A stretch of 64,000 nt of DNA from Actinomyces marmotae. Its GTDB lineage: Bacteria; Actinomycetota; Actinomycetes; Actinomycetales; Actinomycetaceae. How positions within the stretch are numbered: the stretch's first letter is position 1; each line of letters begins with the position of its first letter. Below the pieces are notes generated by a model, which saw nothing but the letters and a program-made list of their open reading frames with translations, was not told where the DNA came from and did no database searches. Where the stretch lies: the NCBI RefSeq assembly GCF_013177295.1, contig NZ_CP053642.1, positions 1,984,001 to 2,048,000 of the forward strand, given 5' to 3'. A program made the position numbers and the translations under genes. Shown one piece after another: positions 1-8,416 of this stretch.

Positions 1-24
1 GGTGAAGGCCGTCAGAATGCGCAT
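1..24 (-). CDS. 5' end of an unidentified gene (partial)
   Basis: Only the first eight codons (MRILTAFT) lie in the window; the gene runs off the left edge on the minus strand. The start is supported by a strong ribosome binding site, AGGAGG, eight bases before the ATG. It begins about 30 bp after the stop of the aldehyde dehydrogenase upstream of it, so it probably belongs to the same minus-strand transcript and could encode another polyamine or GABA function such as a transporter or aminotransferase. The product cannot be identified from eight residues. Confidence 0.6.
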
Positions 25-54
25 GGGGATGACCTCCTAATCGCTAGCGCCGCG

Positions 55-1482
55 TCACAGGGCGCTCATGACGTGCTTGATGCGCGTGTAGTCCTCCACG
101 CCGTAGATCGAGAGGTCCTTGCCGTAGCCGGACCGCTTGAATCCGCCGTGAGGCATCTCCGCGACGAGGGGGATGTGGGAATTCACCCAGACGCAGCCGA
201 AGTCCAGGTCCCGGCTGAATCGAAGGACGCGCTGATGGTCGGTCGTCCAGATGGACGAGGACAGCGCGTAGTCCACGCCGTTGGCCATGGACAGGGCCTC
301 ATCGGCGGAGGAGAACTCCTGAACGGTCAGGACCGGGCCGAACACCTCCTGCTGCACGAGCGCGTCGTCCTGCTTGAGCCCCGAGATGATGGTGGGCGCG
401 TAGTAGTACCCGCTCTCACCGACGCGGTGCCCACCGGTTAGCAGGTTGGAGTGCGCGGGCCTCTCCTCGACGATCTTTTGCACGGAGGCGAAGTGACGAG
501 CATTGTTCAGGGGGCCGTAGAACGCCTCCTCCTCGGGAATCGGACCGGTCCGCAGGGACTCGGCGTGACGCACCAGCGCATCGGTGAACTCCTTCGCGAC
601 AGAGGCCTCGACCAGCACGCGGGTGGCGGCGGTGCAGTCCTGCCCGGAGTTGAACATCCCCGCGGCGGCGATGCCCTCGGCGGCCGCCTCGATGTCGGCA
701 TCGGCGAAGACGATGGCGGGGGCCTTGCCCCCGAGCTCGAGGTGAACGCGGGTCACGTTGCCAGCCGCCTGTTTGGCGAGATCTGAGCCCGCGCGCACCG
801 ATCCCGTGAGCGCGACCAGCCCGGGCACCGGGTGGGCGCTCATGAGGCGCCCGGTATCGCCGGTGCCGAGCACCAGGTTAAAGACCCCGGGCGGGAGGAT
901 CTCGCCTGCGATCTCAGCGAAGACAATGGCGCTCTCGGGCGTGGTGGCGCTGGGCTTGAGCACCACCGTGTTGCCGGCGGCCAGAGCCGGCCCGACCTTC
1001 CAGATGAGCATCATGAACGGGTAGTTCCACGGGACGATCTGCCCGACGACGCCGATGGGCTCTCGACGGATCTGCGAGTTCAGCCCCTCGGCGTACTCAC
1101 CTGAGGCGACACCCGACTGGATGCGGGCAGCACCAGCGAAAAACCGCAACTGGGAGGCGCCCGTCAGCACTTCCTCCACGCGGATCATCTCAGCGAGCTG
1201 ACCGGTGTTGCGGCGCTGGGCCTCAACAATGCGGTCGGCATTGGCTTCCAGGGCTTCTGCGAGCCGGAGCAGGAATGCCTGCCGTTCTGCCGGCGTTGTC
1301 AACCGCCAGCTCTCGAAGGCCTTGAGGGCGGCGTCGTAGGCCGCATCGACGTCGGCGGCCCCTGAGACCGGGCACTGCGCCACGGCTTGTTCCGTCCGGG
1401 GGTCTACAACCTCAACCGCGGTGTCGGTGGCTGCAGCAACAAATCTTCCGTTAATGAAATTCTGGAGGAGGGGAAGGCTCAT
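55..1482 (-). CDS. patD: 4-aminobutyraldehyde dehydrogenase (PatD-like aldehyde dehydrogenase)
   Basis: A 475-residue NAD(P)-dependent aldehyde dehydrogenase, predicted to oxidise 4-aminobutyraldehyde to GABA in putrescine breakdown. Visible motifs are PWNYP in the cofactor-binding region, LELGGKAP with the general-base glutamate, and GQDCTA with the catalytic cysteine. The C-terminal block EMPHGG...SGYGKDLSIYGVEDYT closely follows E. coli PatD (YdcW), which supports the aminobutyraldehyde assignment over a generic or betaine-aldehyde enzyme. The ATG at 1482 is preferred over the upstream in-frame start at 1506 because GGAG sits eight bases before it. It is followed on the same strand by a partial gene. 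The GABA product would feed GabT encoded at 3512. Specificity is by family similarity only. Confidence 0.85.
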   Translation of the reverse strand: MSLPLLQNFINGRFVAAATDTAVEVVDPRTEQAVAQCPVSGAADVDAAYDAALKAFESWRLTTPAERQAFLLRLAEALEANADRIVEAQRRNTGQLAEMIRVEEVLTGASQLRFFAGAARIQSGVASGEYAEGLNSQIRREPIGVVGQIVPWNYPFMMLIWKVGPALAAGNTVVLKPSATTPESAIVFAEIAGEILPPGVFNLVLGTGDTGRLMSAHPVPGLVALTGSVRAGSDLAKQAAGNVTRVHLELGGKAPAIVFADADIEAAAEGIAAAGMFNSGQDCTAATRVLVEASVAKEFTDALVRHAESLRTGPIPEEEAFYGPLNNARHFASVQKIVEERPAHSNLLTGGHRVGESGYYYAPTIISGLKQDDALVQQEVFGPVLTVQEFSSADEALSMANGVDYALSSSIWTTDHQRVLRFSRDLDFGCVWVNSHIPLVAEMPHGGFKRSGYGKDLSIYGVEDYTRIKHVMSAL

Positions 1483-1558
1483 GTGAATCACTCCGCTTCT
1501 TGGCATCGGCGGGACATCAGTGTCGAGGTGGGAGGTGTCGAGAGTCGAACAACCAGGC

Positions 1559-1583
1559 GGCTCGGGCCTCTACCGCCCGAGCC
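1559..1583 (-). terminator. hairpin after the PucR-family gene
   Basis: A perfect 9-bp stem (GGCTCGGGC / GCCCGAGCC) with a seven-base loop lies about 155 bp past the stop of the minus-strand regulator gene. In the minus direction it is followed by GCCTGGTTGTTCG, only loosely T-rich, so terminator function is plausible but not certain. Confidence 0.4.
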
Positions 1584-1738
1584 CATGCAGGTCCATGCCG
1601 GCCACAACGCGGGCTAAGGTCCTACGTGACGGCCACATGGTAGGCACACAGCGTCAACTATGTCGAGCATCACTTTCAGCGCTCGAGAGATCCGCGCCAC
1701 CACAGGGAAAAGTCGCCCGCACGCGAGACGACGGATCG

Positions 1739-3319
1739 TCACATCTTCAGAAAATGTGATGCGATCCACAAATTTGCTCGCTGCTCGGCGTCCTCGATGT
1801 CGACGCCGAGAGCCCGACGCAGGCGCACGAGGCGCGCCGACACCGAGTTGCGATGCACCCCCAGGCGGTCGGCGATGCGCTGAACCGCCCCCGCCTCGCT
1901 CAGGTAGACCCGCAGCAGCTCGAGCAGCTCGGGCTGCTCGACGATGGCCCCGAGTCGAGCGCGGGCGAAGGCGCGGGCCTTGTCCTCGTCGAGGAGGTCC
2001 ATGACCGACGGCGGCCCCGAGTCCTCCCAGCGCACCGCCCGTCCGACCTGCTGAGCGCCAGCGCACACGGACAGGGCCTGCTGCGCGGCCCGCGGCAGGT
2101 CGGTGATGCCGGCAGGGCCACTGACCCCGATCCGCATCCGCCCCGTCCATGGCGTGACGCGACCATCTTCGAGAAGCGCGGGAACGAGCTCGGCCTCCCC
2201 GAGGATCATCAGGCGGGCCCCGCCCCGTTCCGCGCGCCATAGAAGCCCCTCCCCCGCCGGGGCCCCCCGCCTCTCGACGAGCAGCCTGGCCAGCGCCGAG
2301 GCGAGCCCGGCGATGGCGCCGCCAGCACCCTCGAGGCAGATCACGCGCCACTGATGGTCGAGGCCGGCACCGGCCATCGACCGCCGCGCCGGGGATGGGA
2401 GGCGCTTGAGGACGAGCTCCTGGACCTGGCCGGCCAGGGCCAGCCCCTGCGCGGCCTCGCCCGCCAGGAGATGCCCGGCAGCGGCTCCCACGAGCTGAAG
2501 GAGCCATCCGGTGAATGCCTTGGAGGACTCGGCGATGAGATTCAGGAACGACCAGGCGAGGTCCTCCCCCAGGCTCTGGGCGCGCGTGAGCGCCCCCCGA
2601 TGGACGGTCGTCAGATAGTTCTCGGGCTCACCGGTGACGCCGACCGGGCGAACGACCAACCGCATCTCACCGAGCCCCACCGCCCCGGCTCCCCGCATTC
2701 CTCCCGCGCGGATCCTGTCGATACACTCGGCGACCTCGTCGTCGACCCCTGGAGCCGGCGGGCCGAAGGGGCCGACCACCGTGCGCCCCGTAGCGTCCCT
2801 CAGGGACACCTCCCCCCGGAGGATCGACGCCAGGGCGCGCATGATCGCGCTCTGGTTGTCCTTGGCGGCCGCGCGCGTCAGTTGCTGCAGGACCAGGGTC
2901 TCCTCATCTCCCGCCCCCTCGGCACCCGCATCGGGCCCGGCCCCCTGAAGCATGGCCCCCACCTCACGGCTGATGGAGGCGAAGGAGACCTCGAGGGGGA
3001 CCTCGAGGAGGTTGAGCCGCACGACCCGGCAGGCCTCGCGCAGATCCTCGGGCACGGCGTCGAAGACGATGCCGGTCCCCAGTCCGAGCGCGGCGACTCC
3101 CGCCTCGACCAGTGAGGCCGCGTACTCCCGCCATGTGCTCGCCTCGGCATCCGCCATGACGAGGCCCGTGGTGAGAACGAGCTCGCCCCCCTCGAGGTAG
3201 GACGCCGGCTGGAGGAGCTCGGTCGCCACGACCCACCTGACAGCGGCGCTCGGCGCGGGCAGGAGCACCTCGCGAACCCCCAGTTCCGCTCGATTCATGA
3301 GGTCCGACACCAGCAGCAT
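1739..3319 (-). CDS. PucR-family transcriptional regulator
   Basis: A 526-residue regulator with an N-terminal PucR domain (about residues 1-125, LVSDLM...LLPAPSAAVRWV...LVLTTGL), a middle region resembling the GGDEF-like/CdaR module, and a C-terminal helix-turn-helix of the PucR/CdaR type (IADRLGVHRNSVSARLVRLR). Family members sense purine, amino-acid or polyamine metabolites. It lies between, and is divergent from, GABA-catabolic genes, so it most likely controls them. The ATG at 3319 was chosen because the PucR domain starts there; a TTG at 3331 in frame is possible, and neither has a convincing ribosome binding site. Direct and inverted TGTGCATC sites lie just upstream and could be its operators. 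Confidence 0.85.
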   Translation of the reverse strand: MLLVSDLMNRAELGVREVLLPAPSAAVRWVVATELLQPASYLEGGELVLTTGLVMADAEASTWREYAASLVEAGVAALGLGTGIVFDAVPEDLREACRVVRLNLLEVPLEVSFASISREVGAMLQGAGPDAGAEGAGDEETLVLQQLTRAAAKDNQSAIMRALASILRGEVSLRDATGRTVVGPFGPPAPGVDDEVAECIDRIRAGGMRGAGAVGLGEMRLVVRPVGVTGEPENYLTTVHRGALTRAQSLGEDLAWSFLNLIAESSKAFTGWLLQLVGAAAGHLLAGEAAQGLALAGQVQELVLKRLPSPARRSMAGAGLDHQWRVICLEGAGGAIAGLASALARLLVERRGAPAGEGLLWRAERGGARLMILGEAELVPALLEDGRVTPWTGRMRIGVSGPAGITDLPRAAQQALSVCAGAQQVGRAVRWEDSGPPSVMDLLDEDKARAFARARLGAIVEQPELLELLRVYLSEAGAVQRIADRLGVHRNSVSARLVRLRRALGVDIEDAEQRANLWIASHFLKM

Positions 3320-3339
3320 GCCTGGATTCAAGCACGCTT

Positions 3340-3378
3340 CTGTGCATCGCGCACAGGATTCGCGCGATTTTGTGCATC
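3340..3378. promoter_or_regulatory. candidate operator between pucR-like gene and gabT
   Basis: The divergent intergenic region carries an inverted repeat CTGTGC-ATCGC-GCACAG at 3340-3356. The octamer TGTGCATC at 3341 recurs as a direct copy at 3371, 30 bp away or close to three helical turns. This is directly visible; that the PucR-type regulator binds it is inference from position. Confidence 0.4.
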
Positions 3379-3511
3379 ATGCTTAGGTGCTCAGCCCCAG
3401 AGGCGGGCATATTCTGAAGCGGTACTCAACGCCGAGCACGTCTCTACGACATCCCGGAGCGCTCTGCTCTCACGCAGATCTCCGCCCGTCACGACATCCT
3501 GTGAGGTCCAC

Positions 3512-4834
3512 ATGGCAACGCTGCCCCAGACCATTCATCTCGCCACTCCTATGCCCGGCCCCGAGGCCAGCGCCCTTGACGAACGCGCTAGTAGCGCGCT
3601 CCCACGCGCGCTGACCGCCGCCATGCCGACCTTCGCACGGCGCACGGACCGCGGTGTCCTGGAGGACGTGGACGGCAACCGTCTCATCGACTTCGGATCA
3701 GGCATCGCGGTCACGACCGTGGGAGGCGCGGCGGCGCCCGTCGTCGCCGCGATCCGGGAGCAGGCCGAGAACCTGACGCACACCTCCTTCGCCGTCACGA
3801 GGTACGCCGGATACGTCGACGTCGCTGAGCGCCTGAACGCCCTGACCCCGGGCAGCTCCCCGAAGAAGACCGCGCTGTTCAACTCCGGGGCGGAGGCCGT
3901 CGAGAACGCCATCAAACTCGCTCGCAAGCACACCGGCCGCCAGGCGGTCATCTGCTTCGACCACGCCTTCCACGGACGCACGTCCCTGACGATGGGGCTG
4001 ACGGCCAAGGCGGCCCCCTACAAGGGCGGCTTCGGCCCCTTCGCTCCGGAGCTCTACCGGGTCCCCGGCTCCTACCCGTACCGCGACGGGCTGAACGGCC
4101 AGGCCGCCGCCGCGCGCACGATCAGTCAGATCGAGAAGCAGGTGGGGGCGTCCTCCGTCGCCGCCGTCATCATCGAGCCCATTCAGGGCGAAGGCGGGTT
4201 CATCGTCCCGGCGCCCGGCTTCCTCTCCGAACTCCAGCGCTGGTGCCATGACAATGGCGCGGTCTTCATCGCCGACGAGATCCAATCAGGAATCGCCCGC
4301 ACCGGCGCATGGTTCGCCTGCGAGCACGAGGGCGTCGTCCCCGACCTGGTGACGACCGCCAAGGGCCTGGCCGGGGGCATGCCGTTGTCAGCGGTCACCG
4401 GTTCGGCCGAGATCATGGACTCCGCCGGCCCCGGTGCCCTTGGCGGCACCTACTGCGGCAACCCCGTGGCCTGCGCCGCCGCCCTGGCGACCCTGGACAT
4501 GATCGAGGAGCACGATCTCCTCAAGCGGGCCGACACGATCGGCAAGACCGGCATCCGCCTGATGGAGAGCTGGAAAGCGGAGGACCCGCGCATCGGCGAG
4601 GCCCGCGGCAGGGGCGCCATGATGGCCCTTGAACTCGTCGACCCCGTCTCGCAGGAACCCGACGCGGCGCTGACCGCCGCCGTCGCGGCGGCCGCGCGCT
4701 CACGCGGTCTGATACTGCTCACCTGCGGCACCTACGGCAACGTCATCCGCCTGCTGCCACCGGTCACCATGCCCGACGAGCTGTTCGCCGAGGGCATGGG
4801 GATCCTTGAGCAGGCGCTCCGGGACCAGTCCTGA
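3512..4834 (+). CDS. gabT: 4-aminobutyrate aminotransferase
   Basis: A 440-residue class-III PLP-dependent aminotransferase that transfers the amino group of GABA to 2-oxoglutarate, giving succinate semialdehyde and glutamate. The sequence shows NSGAEAVENAIKLAR (cofactor phosphate site), DHAFHGRT, the IIEPIQGEGG and DEIQSG segments with the PLP-contacting Asp, and TTAKGLAGGMP with the Schiff-base lysine. Length is typical of GabT. GAGGT precedes the ATG by four bases. Glutamate dehydrogenase and succinate-semialdehyde dehydrogenase genes follow on the same strand, so both products have an enzyme next door. Confidence 0.9.
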   Translation: MATLPQTIHLATPMPGPEASALDERASSALPRALTAAMPTFARRTDRGVLEDVDGNRLIDFGSGIAVTTVGGAAAPVVAAIREQAENLTHTSFAVTRYAGYVDVAERLNALTPGSSPKKTALFNSGAEAVENAIKLARKHTGRQAVICFDHAFHGRTSLTMGLTAKAAPYKGGFGPFAPELYRVPGSYPYRDGLNGQAAAARTISQIEKQVGASSVAAVIIEPIQGEGGFIVPAPGFLSELQRWCHDNGAVFIADEIQSGIARTGAWFACEHEGVVPDLVTTAKGLAGGMPLSAVTGSAEIMDSAGPGALGGTYCGNPVACAAALATLDMIEEHDLLKRADTIGKTGIRLMESWKAEDPRIGEARGRGAMMALELVDPVSQEPDAALTAAVAAAARSRGLILLTCGTYGNVIRLLPPVTMPDELFAEGMGILEQALRDQS

Positions 4835-4856
4835 CCCCCTCTCCCACCCACGCTTC

Positions 4857-4873
4857 AAGGCCGTACCGGCCTT
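4857..4873 (+). terminator. small hairpin between gabT and gdhA
   Basis: AAGGCCG-TAC-CGGCCTT forms a compact stem-loop 23 bp after the gabT stop. No U-run follows, so it may stabilise the gabT message or partially attenuate rather than terminate. Confidence 0.25.
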
Positions 4874-4915
4874 CGGATCACGATCCGCCACTCGACCAAC
4901 CCAGGAGGTAGTCAC

Positions 4916-6166
4916 ATGTCCTCGACCCCTCATCCCCTCGACGATGCTCGGACGCAGCTCGCCGAGGCCATCCAGTTCCTCGGTTTTGACGATGGAATGC
5001 GCCGAATGCTCGAAACCGCTCGTAAGGAGGTGACGGTCGCGATCCCGCTGCGACGCGACGACGGCACGATGGAGTTGCACATCGGGCACCGCGTCCAGCA
5101 CAACATCTCTCGCGGCCCGGCGAAGGGAGGGATCCGCTATTCCCCCAACGTGGACCTCAACGAGGTGCGGGCTCTGGCCATGTGGATGACATGGAAGTGC
5201 GCCCTTCTCGATCTGCCGTACGGCGGGGCGAAGGGAGGGGTCCAGGTCGACCCACTGGCCCTCTCGACACGAGAGCTTGAGCGCCTGACCCGGCGCTACA
5301 CCTCGGAGTTGATCCCTCTGATCGGGCCCGGCAAGGACATCCCCGCCCCCGACATGGGGACCGACGAGCAGACCATGGCGTGGATGATGGACACCTACTC
5401 GGTGGCCATGGGGCACACCGTGCTGGGCACCGTCACGGGTAAGCCGGTCAATCTCGGCGGATCCCAGGGACGGGCCGCGGCCACCTCCCGCGGCATCGTC
5501 TACACCACTCTCAACGCGATGGAGAGCGTCGGCCTGAAGCCCTCGCAGACCACCGCGATCGTTCAGGGCTTCGGCAAGGTCGGCAGGGGCGCCGCTCGCT
5601 TCCTGCATGAGGCGGGCGTGAAGGTCCTGGCCGTGGCGGACGTGTACAGCACGATTCGCAACGACAAGGGCATTGACATCCCCGCGCTAGAGGCCTTTGT
5701 GGATGAGACCGGCACCGTCAAAGGGTTCCCCGGCGCGGATCCGATCCCTCCGAGCGAGCTCTTCGCGATTCCCTGTGACGTGGTCGTCCCCGCGGCGATC
5801 GAGGGGGTCATCACCGAGCAGACCGCGCCGATGATCGATGCCAAGCTGATCGTCGAGGGCGCCAACGGCCCAACGACTCCCACGGCCGACGCGATCCTGG
5901 AGGACAAGGGCATCCTGGTCGTTCCGGACATTCTCGCCAACGCCGGTGGTGTCATCGTGTCCTACTTCGAGTGGGTGCAGGCCAACCAGTCCTACTGGTG
6001 GACCGAGAACGAGGTCAACGAGCGCCTCCGCGCCAGGATGGACAGGGCATGGGACGAGGTCACGGCCTTCTCCCGGGATCACGGGCTCTCACTGCGCACC
6101 GCCGCGACGACGATGGCGGTCAAGCGCGTCGCTGAGGCCCACGTCTCCCGCGGTCTCTACCCGTGA
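4916..6166 (+). CDS. gdhA: glutamate dehydrogenase (Glu/Leu/Phe/Val dehydrogenase family)
   Basis: A 416-residue dehydrogenase of the RocG/GudB size class that interconverts glutamate and 2-oxoglutarate plus ammonia. The substrate-binding block KGGIRYSPNVDLNEV...MTWKCALLDLPYGGAKGG contains the conserved lysines, and the Rossmann domain begins near GFGKVGRGAARFL. The start is well supported by AGGAGG seven bases before the ATG. Lying between gabT and gabD, it probably recycles the glutamate made by GabT to 2-oxoglutarate while releasing ammonium. The usual catabolic enzyme of this size is NAD-dependent; cofactor preference cannot be read with certainty. Confidence 0.88.
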   Translation: MSSTPHPLDDARTQLAEAIQFLGFDDGMRRMLETARKEVTVAIPLRRDDGTMELHIGHRVQHNISRGPAKGGIRYSPNVDLNEVRALAMWMTWKCALLDLPYGGAKGGVQVDPLALSTRELERLTRRYTSELIPLIGPGKDIPAPDMGTDEQTMAWMMDTYSVAMGHTVLGTVTGKPVNLGGSQGRAAATSRGIVYTTLNAMESVGLKPSQTTAIVQGFGKVGRGAARFLHEAGVKVLAVADVYSTIRNDKGIDIPALEAFVDETGTVKGFPGADPIPPSELFAIPCDVVVPAAIEGVITEQTAPMIDAKLIVEGANGPTTPTADAILEDKGILVVPDILANAGGVIVSYFEWVQANQSYWWTENEVNERLRARMDRAWDEVTAFSRDHGLSLRTAATTMAVKRVAEAHVSRGLYP

Positions 6167-6205
6167 TGCGCGGCAGGCGAAAGTCGATGGTCAGGGAGCA
6201 CCAGC

Positions 6206-7738
6206 ATGGCTGAGACAAGACCCAGCGCGCCGGCTGACGCGGCGGCGTACACAACCCTCGGAGCCCACCCGGCTCTGGCCGACTACCTGCGCAGCATCCA
6301 TCCCGAGGAGGGGATCCTCCTGGGCGGGAGGATGATGGCAGCGTCCGACGGGGGAACCTTCGACGTCGTCGACCCCGCCAGCGACGCCGTGTTCGCGCGC
6401 TGCGCGGACGCGACTGTGGCGGACGCCGCGCGCGCCGTCGACGCCGCCGCCGAGGCGCTACCGGCGTGGAGCGCCACCCCGCCCCGGCAGCGCGCAGAAC
6501 TGCTGCGGACCCTGTTCAGCCTCATGGTGGAGCAGAAGGAGGAGCTCGCGGCGCTCATCAGCGCGGAGCACGGCAAGTCACTGGACGATGCCAGGGCGGA
6601 GGTCCTCTACGCGGCGGAGTTCTTCCGGTGGTTCTCCGAGGAGGCGGTGCGCACCGAAGGCGATTTCGGCTCCTCCCCGGCAGGCGGGACTCGGACGATC
6701 GTCACCCACCGGCCGATCGGGGTGGTCGCCATGATCACCCCCTGGAACTTCCCAGCGGCGATGGGGACCCGCAAGATCGCCCCAGCCCTCGCCGCCGGGT
6801 GCACAGTGGTCCTCCGCCCCGCGTCCCTCACGCCTCTGACAGCGGTGGCACTGGGCCATCTGATCCTGCGGGCCGGCCTGCCCGCGGGCGTGGTGAACAT
6901 CGTGCCCTCGAGCCGTGCCGCGGAGGTGTCGACGACGTGGCTCGAGGACCCCCGGGTCCGAGCCGTCTCCTTCACCGGCTCGACCCAGGTCGGTCGCGTG
7001 CTCATGAGGCAGGCGGCGGAGAAGGTGCTCGTGTCATCCATGGAGCTCGGAGGGAACGCTCCCTTCGTCGTGGCGGCCGACGCCGACATCGACGTCGCGG
7101 TGACGGGCGCCGTCCAGGCCAAGCTCAGAGGAGGCGGCGAGGCCTGCACCGCCGCCAACCGCTTCTACGTCCACCAGGACGTCGCCCAGGAGTTCACCGA
7201 GAAGTTCTCCACTATCGTCCGCGACCTGAGGGTCGGACCGGCGCTGGCGGAGGAGGCCAACCAGATCGGCCCGGTGATCACGACCGATGCCCGCGACACG
7301 ATCAACGCCCTGGTGGACAGGGCGGTGGCCAAGGGCGCAGTCGTGCACGCCGAGTCCTCCTGGCCCGAGGACTCTCCAGGAGCGTTCATGCCGGTGCGGG
7401 TCCTCACCAACGTCGCCCCCGACGCGGAGATCGTGCGCACCGAGATCTTCGGCCCCGTGGCCCCGATCGTCACATGGGACGATGAGGACGAGTTGCTGAC
7501 GTGGATCAATGACACGGACTACGGGCTGGCGGGCTACGTCTTCTCCCGCGACCTCGGGTGGGCGCTGCGCCTGGCCGAGCGCATGGAGGTCGGGATGGTC
7601 GGCGTCAACCGCGGGCTCGTGTCTGATCCCGCCGCTCCCTTCGGCGGCGTCAAGCAGTCCGGCATCGGGCGCGAAGGCGCGCGCGAAGGGATCCGTGAGT
7701 TCCAGGAGACTCAGTACTACTCGGTTGCCTGGAGCTGA
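6206..7738 (+). CDS. gabD: succinate-semialdehyde dehydrogenase
   Basis: A 510-residue aldehyde dehydrogenase that would convert succinate semialdehyde to succinate, the last step of the GABA shunt. It shows TPWNFP, the general-base motif MELGGNAP, a catalytic cysteine in GGEACTAANRF and the C-terminal PFGGVKQSGIGREG. An N-terminal extension (about residues 1-35) precedes the canonical fold. GGGAG lies seven bases before the ATG. It follows gdhA by 39 bp and is best read as the last gene of the gabT-gdhA-gabD transcript. Confidence 0.88.
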   Translation: MAETRPSAPADAAAYTTLGAHPALADYLRSIHPEEGILLGGRMMAASDGGTFDVVDPASDAVFARCADATVADAARAVDAAAEALPAWSATPPRQRAELLRTLFSLMVEQKEELAALISAEHGKSLDDARAEVLYAAEFFRWFSEEAVRTEGDFGSSPAGGTRTIVTHRPIGVVAMITPWNFPAAMGTRKIAPALAAGCTVVLRPASLTPLTAVALGHLILRAGLPAGVVNIVPSSRAAEVSTTWLEDPRVRAVSFTGSTQVGRVLMRQAAEKVLVSSMELGGNAPFVVAADADIDVAVTGAVQAKLRGGGEACTAANRFYVHQDVAQEFTEKFSTIVRDLRVGPALAEEANQIGPVITTDARDTINALVDRAVAKGAVVHAESSWPEDSPGAFMPVRVLTNVAPDAEIVRTEIFGPVAPIVTWDDEDELLTWINDTDYGLAGYVFSRDLGWALRLAERMEVGMVGVNRGLVSDPAAPFGGVKQSGIGREGAREGIREFQETQYYSVAWS

Positions 7739-8064
7739 CGGGTCACGCCCGATCAGCGCGCGGCGGCCACGAAACTCTCCAGGCTAAGGAGGTCTCAGAG
7801 CATCGCGCGACAGCGCGCTCCTGGAGCTGCTGGTTCACCGCCTCCACGCCACTGGCCCATGACCAGGCACGCGCGGCTTGGGAGCATACCTGGCCGCAGC
7901 GCGCCGACCCGCGGGCCGACTCCACAATCGGCACCGCTTCCTATCCCCGGGCCCCGGCCCCGATCATGAGTCTGCCGACTCGATCGGGCCGGGGCCGGCG
8001 TATATGGCCCCTCCCCTATACTTGGGCCACCCCGAATCCCGTTCCCGAACCCGATTGGATATCC
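7739..8064. other. intergenic region with hairpin and promoter
   Basis: No gene is seen. A GC-rich imperfect hairpin (about 7950-7998, arms GGCCCCGGCCCCGATC and GATCGGGCCGGGGCC) could end the gabD transcript. Directly after it, TATACT at 8017-8022 fits a -10 element for the following small gene. Confidence 0.4.
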
Positions 8065-8400
8065 GTGACCCCTACCGTCACCAGCCGCGACGTCCAACTC
8101 AAGTCCTTCAAGAAAACTCGTCTGAGGCCCCGCTACGCCGTCGAGGATGTGGAGGCAACGATGGAGAGGGCCGAACAGGCCCTGCGCTCCTGGGAGGCGA
8201 GGAGGGAACCGACTCTCCTGGCCTCGATGAGCGCCACCTCGGGTGGGGCGGGCATCCTGACCGCCGATCAACTGCTGAACGCCGTCTTCGACCCGCTGTG
8301 GATGCCCCTGCGGGCCGGATACGATCAGGAGGATGTCGATGAGTACCTCGACGAGGTGATCGATGCCCTCAAGGCGTGGGAGTCCGAAGCCTCGAGTTGA
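8065..8400 (+). CDS. small DivIVA-domain-like protein
   Basis: A 111-residue protein with two copies of the short DivIVA-type segment: FKKTRLRPRYAVEDVEATME near the N-terminus and MPLRAGYDQEDVDEYLDEV near the C-terminus, each followed by a short helix. Actinobacterial proteins with these repeats associate with membranes, cell poles or septa, but this one lacks the long coiled coil of full DivIVA/Wag31, so its role is unknown. The GTG at 8065 was chosen because conserved sequence begins there and a TATACT -10 box at 8017 leaves a short leader; in-frame ATG 7966 lies inside the hairpin and is less likely. Confidence 0.65.
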   Translation: MTPTVTSRDVQLKSFKKTRLRPRYAVEDVEATMERAEQALRSWEARREPTLLASMSATSGGAGILTADQLLNAVFDPLWMPLRAGYDQEDVDEYLDEVIDALKAWESEASS

Positions 8401-8416
8401 GGCGCCTCACGGGTGA

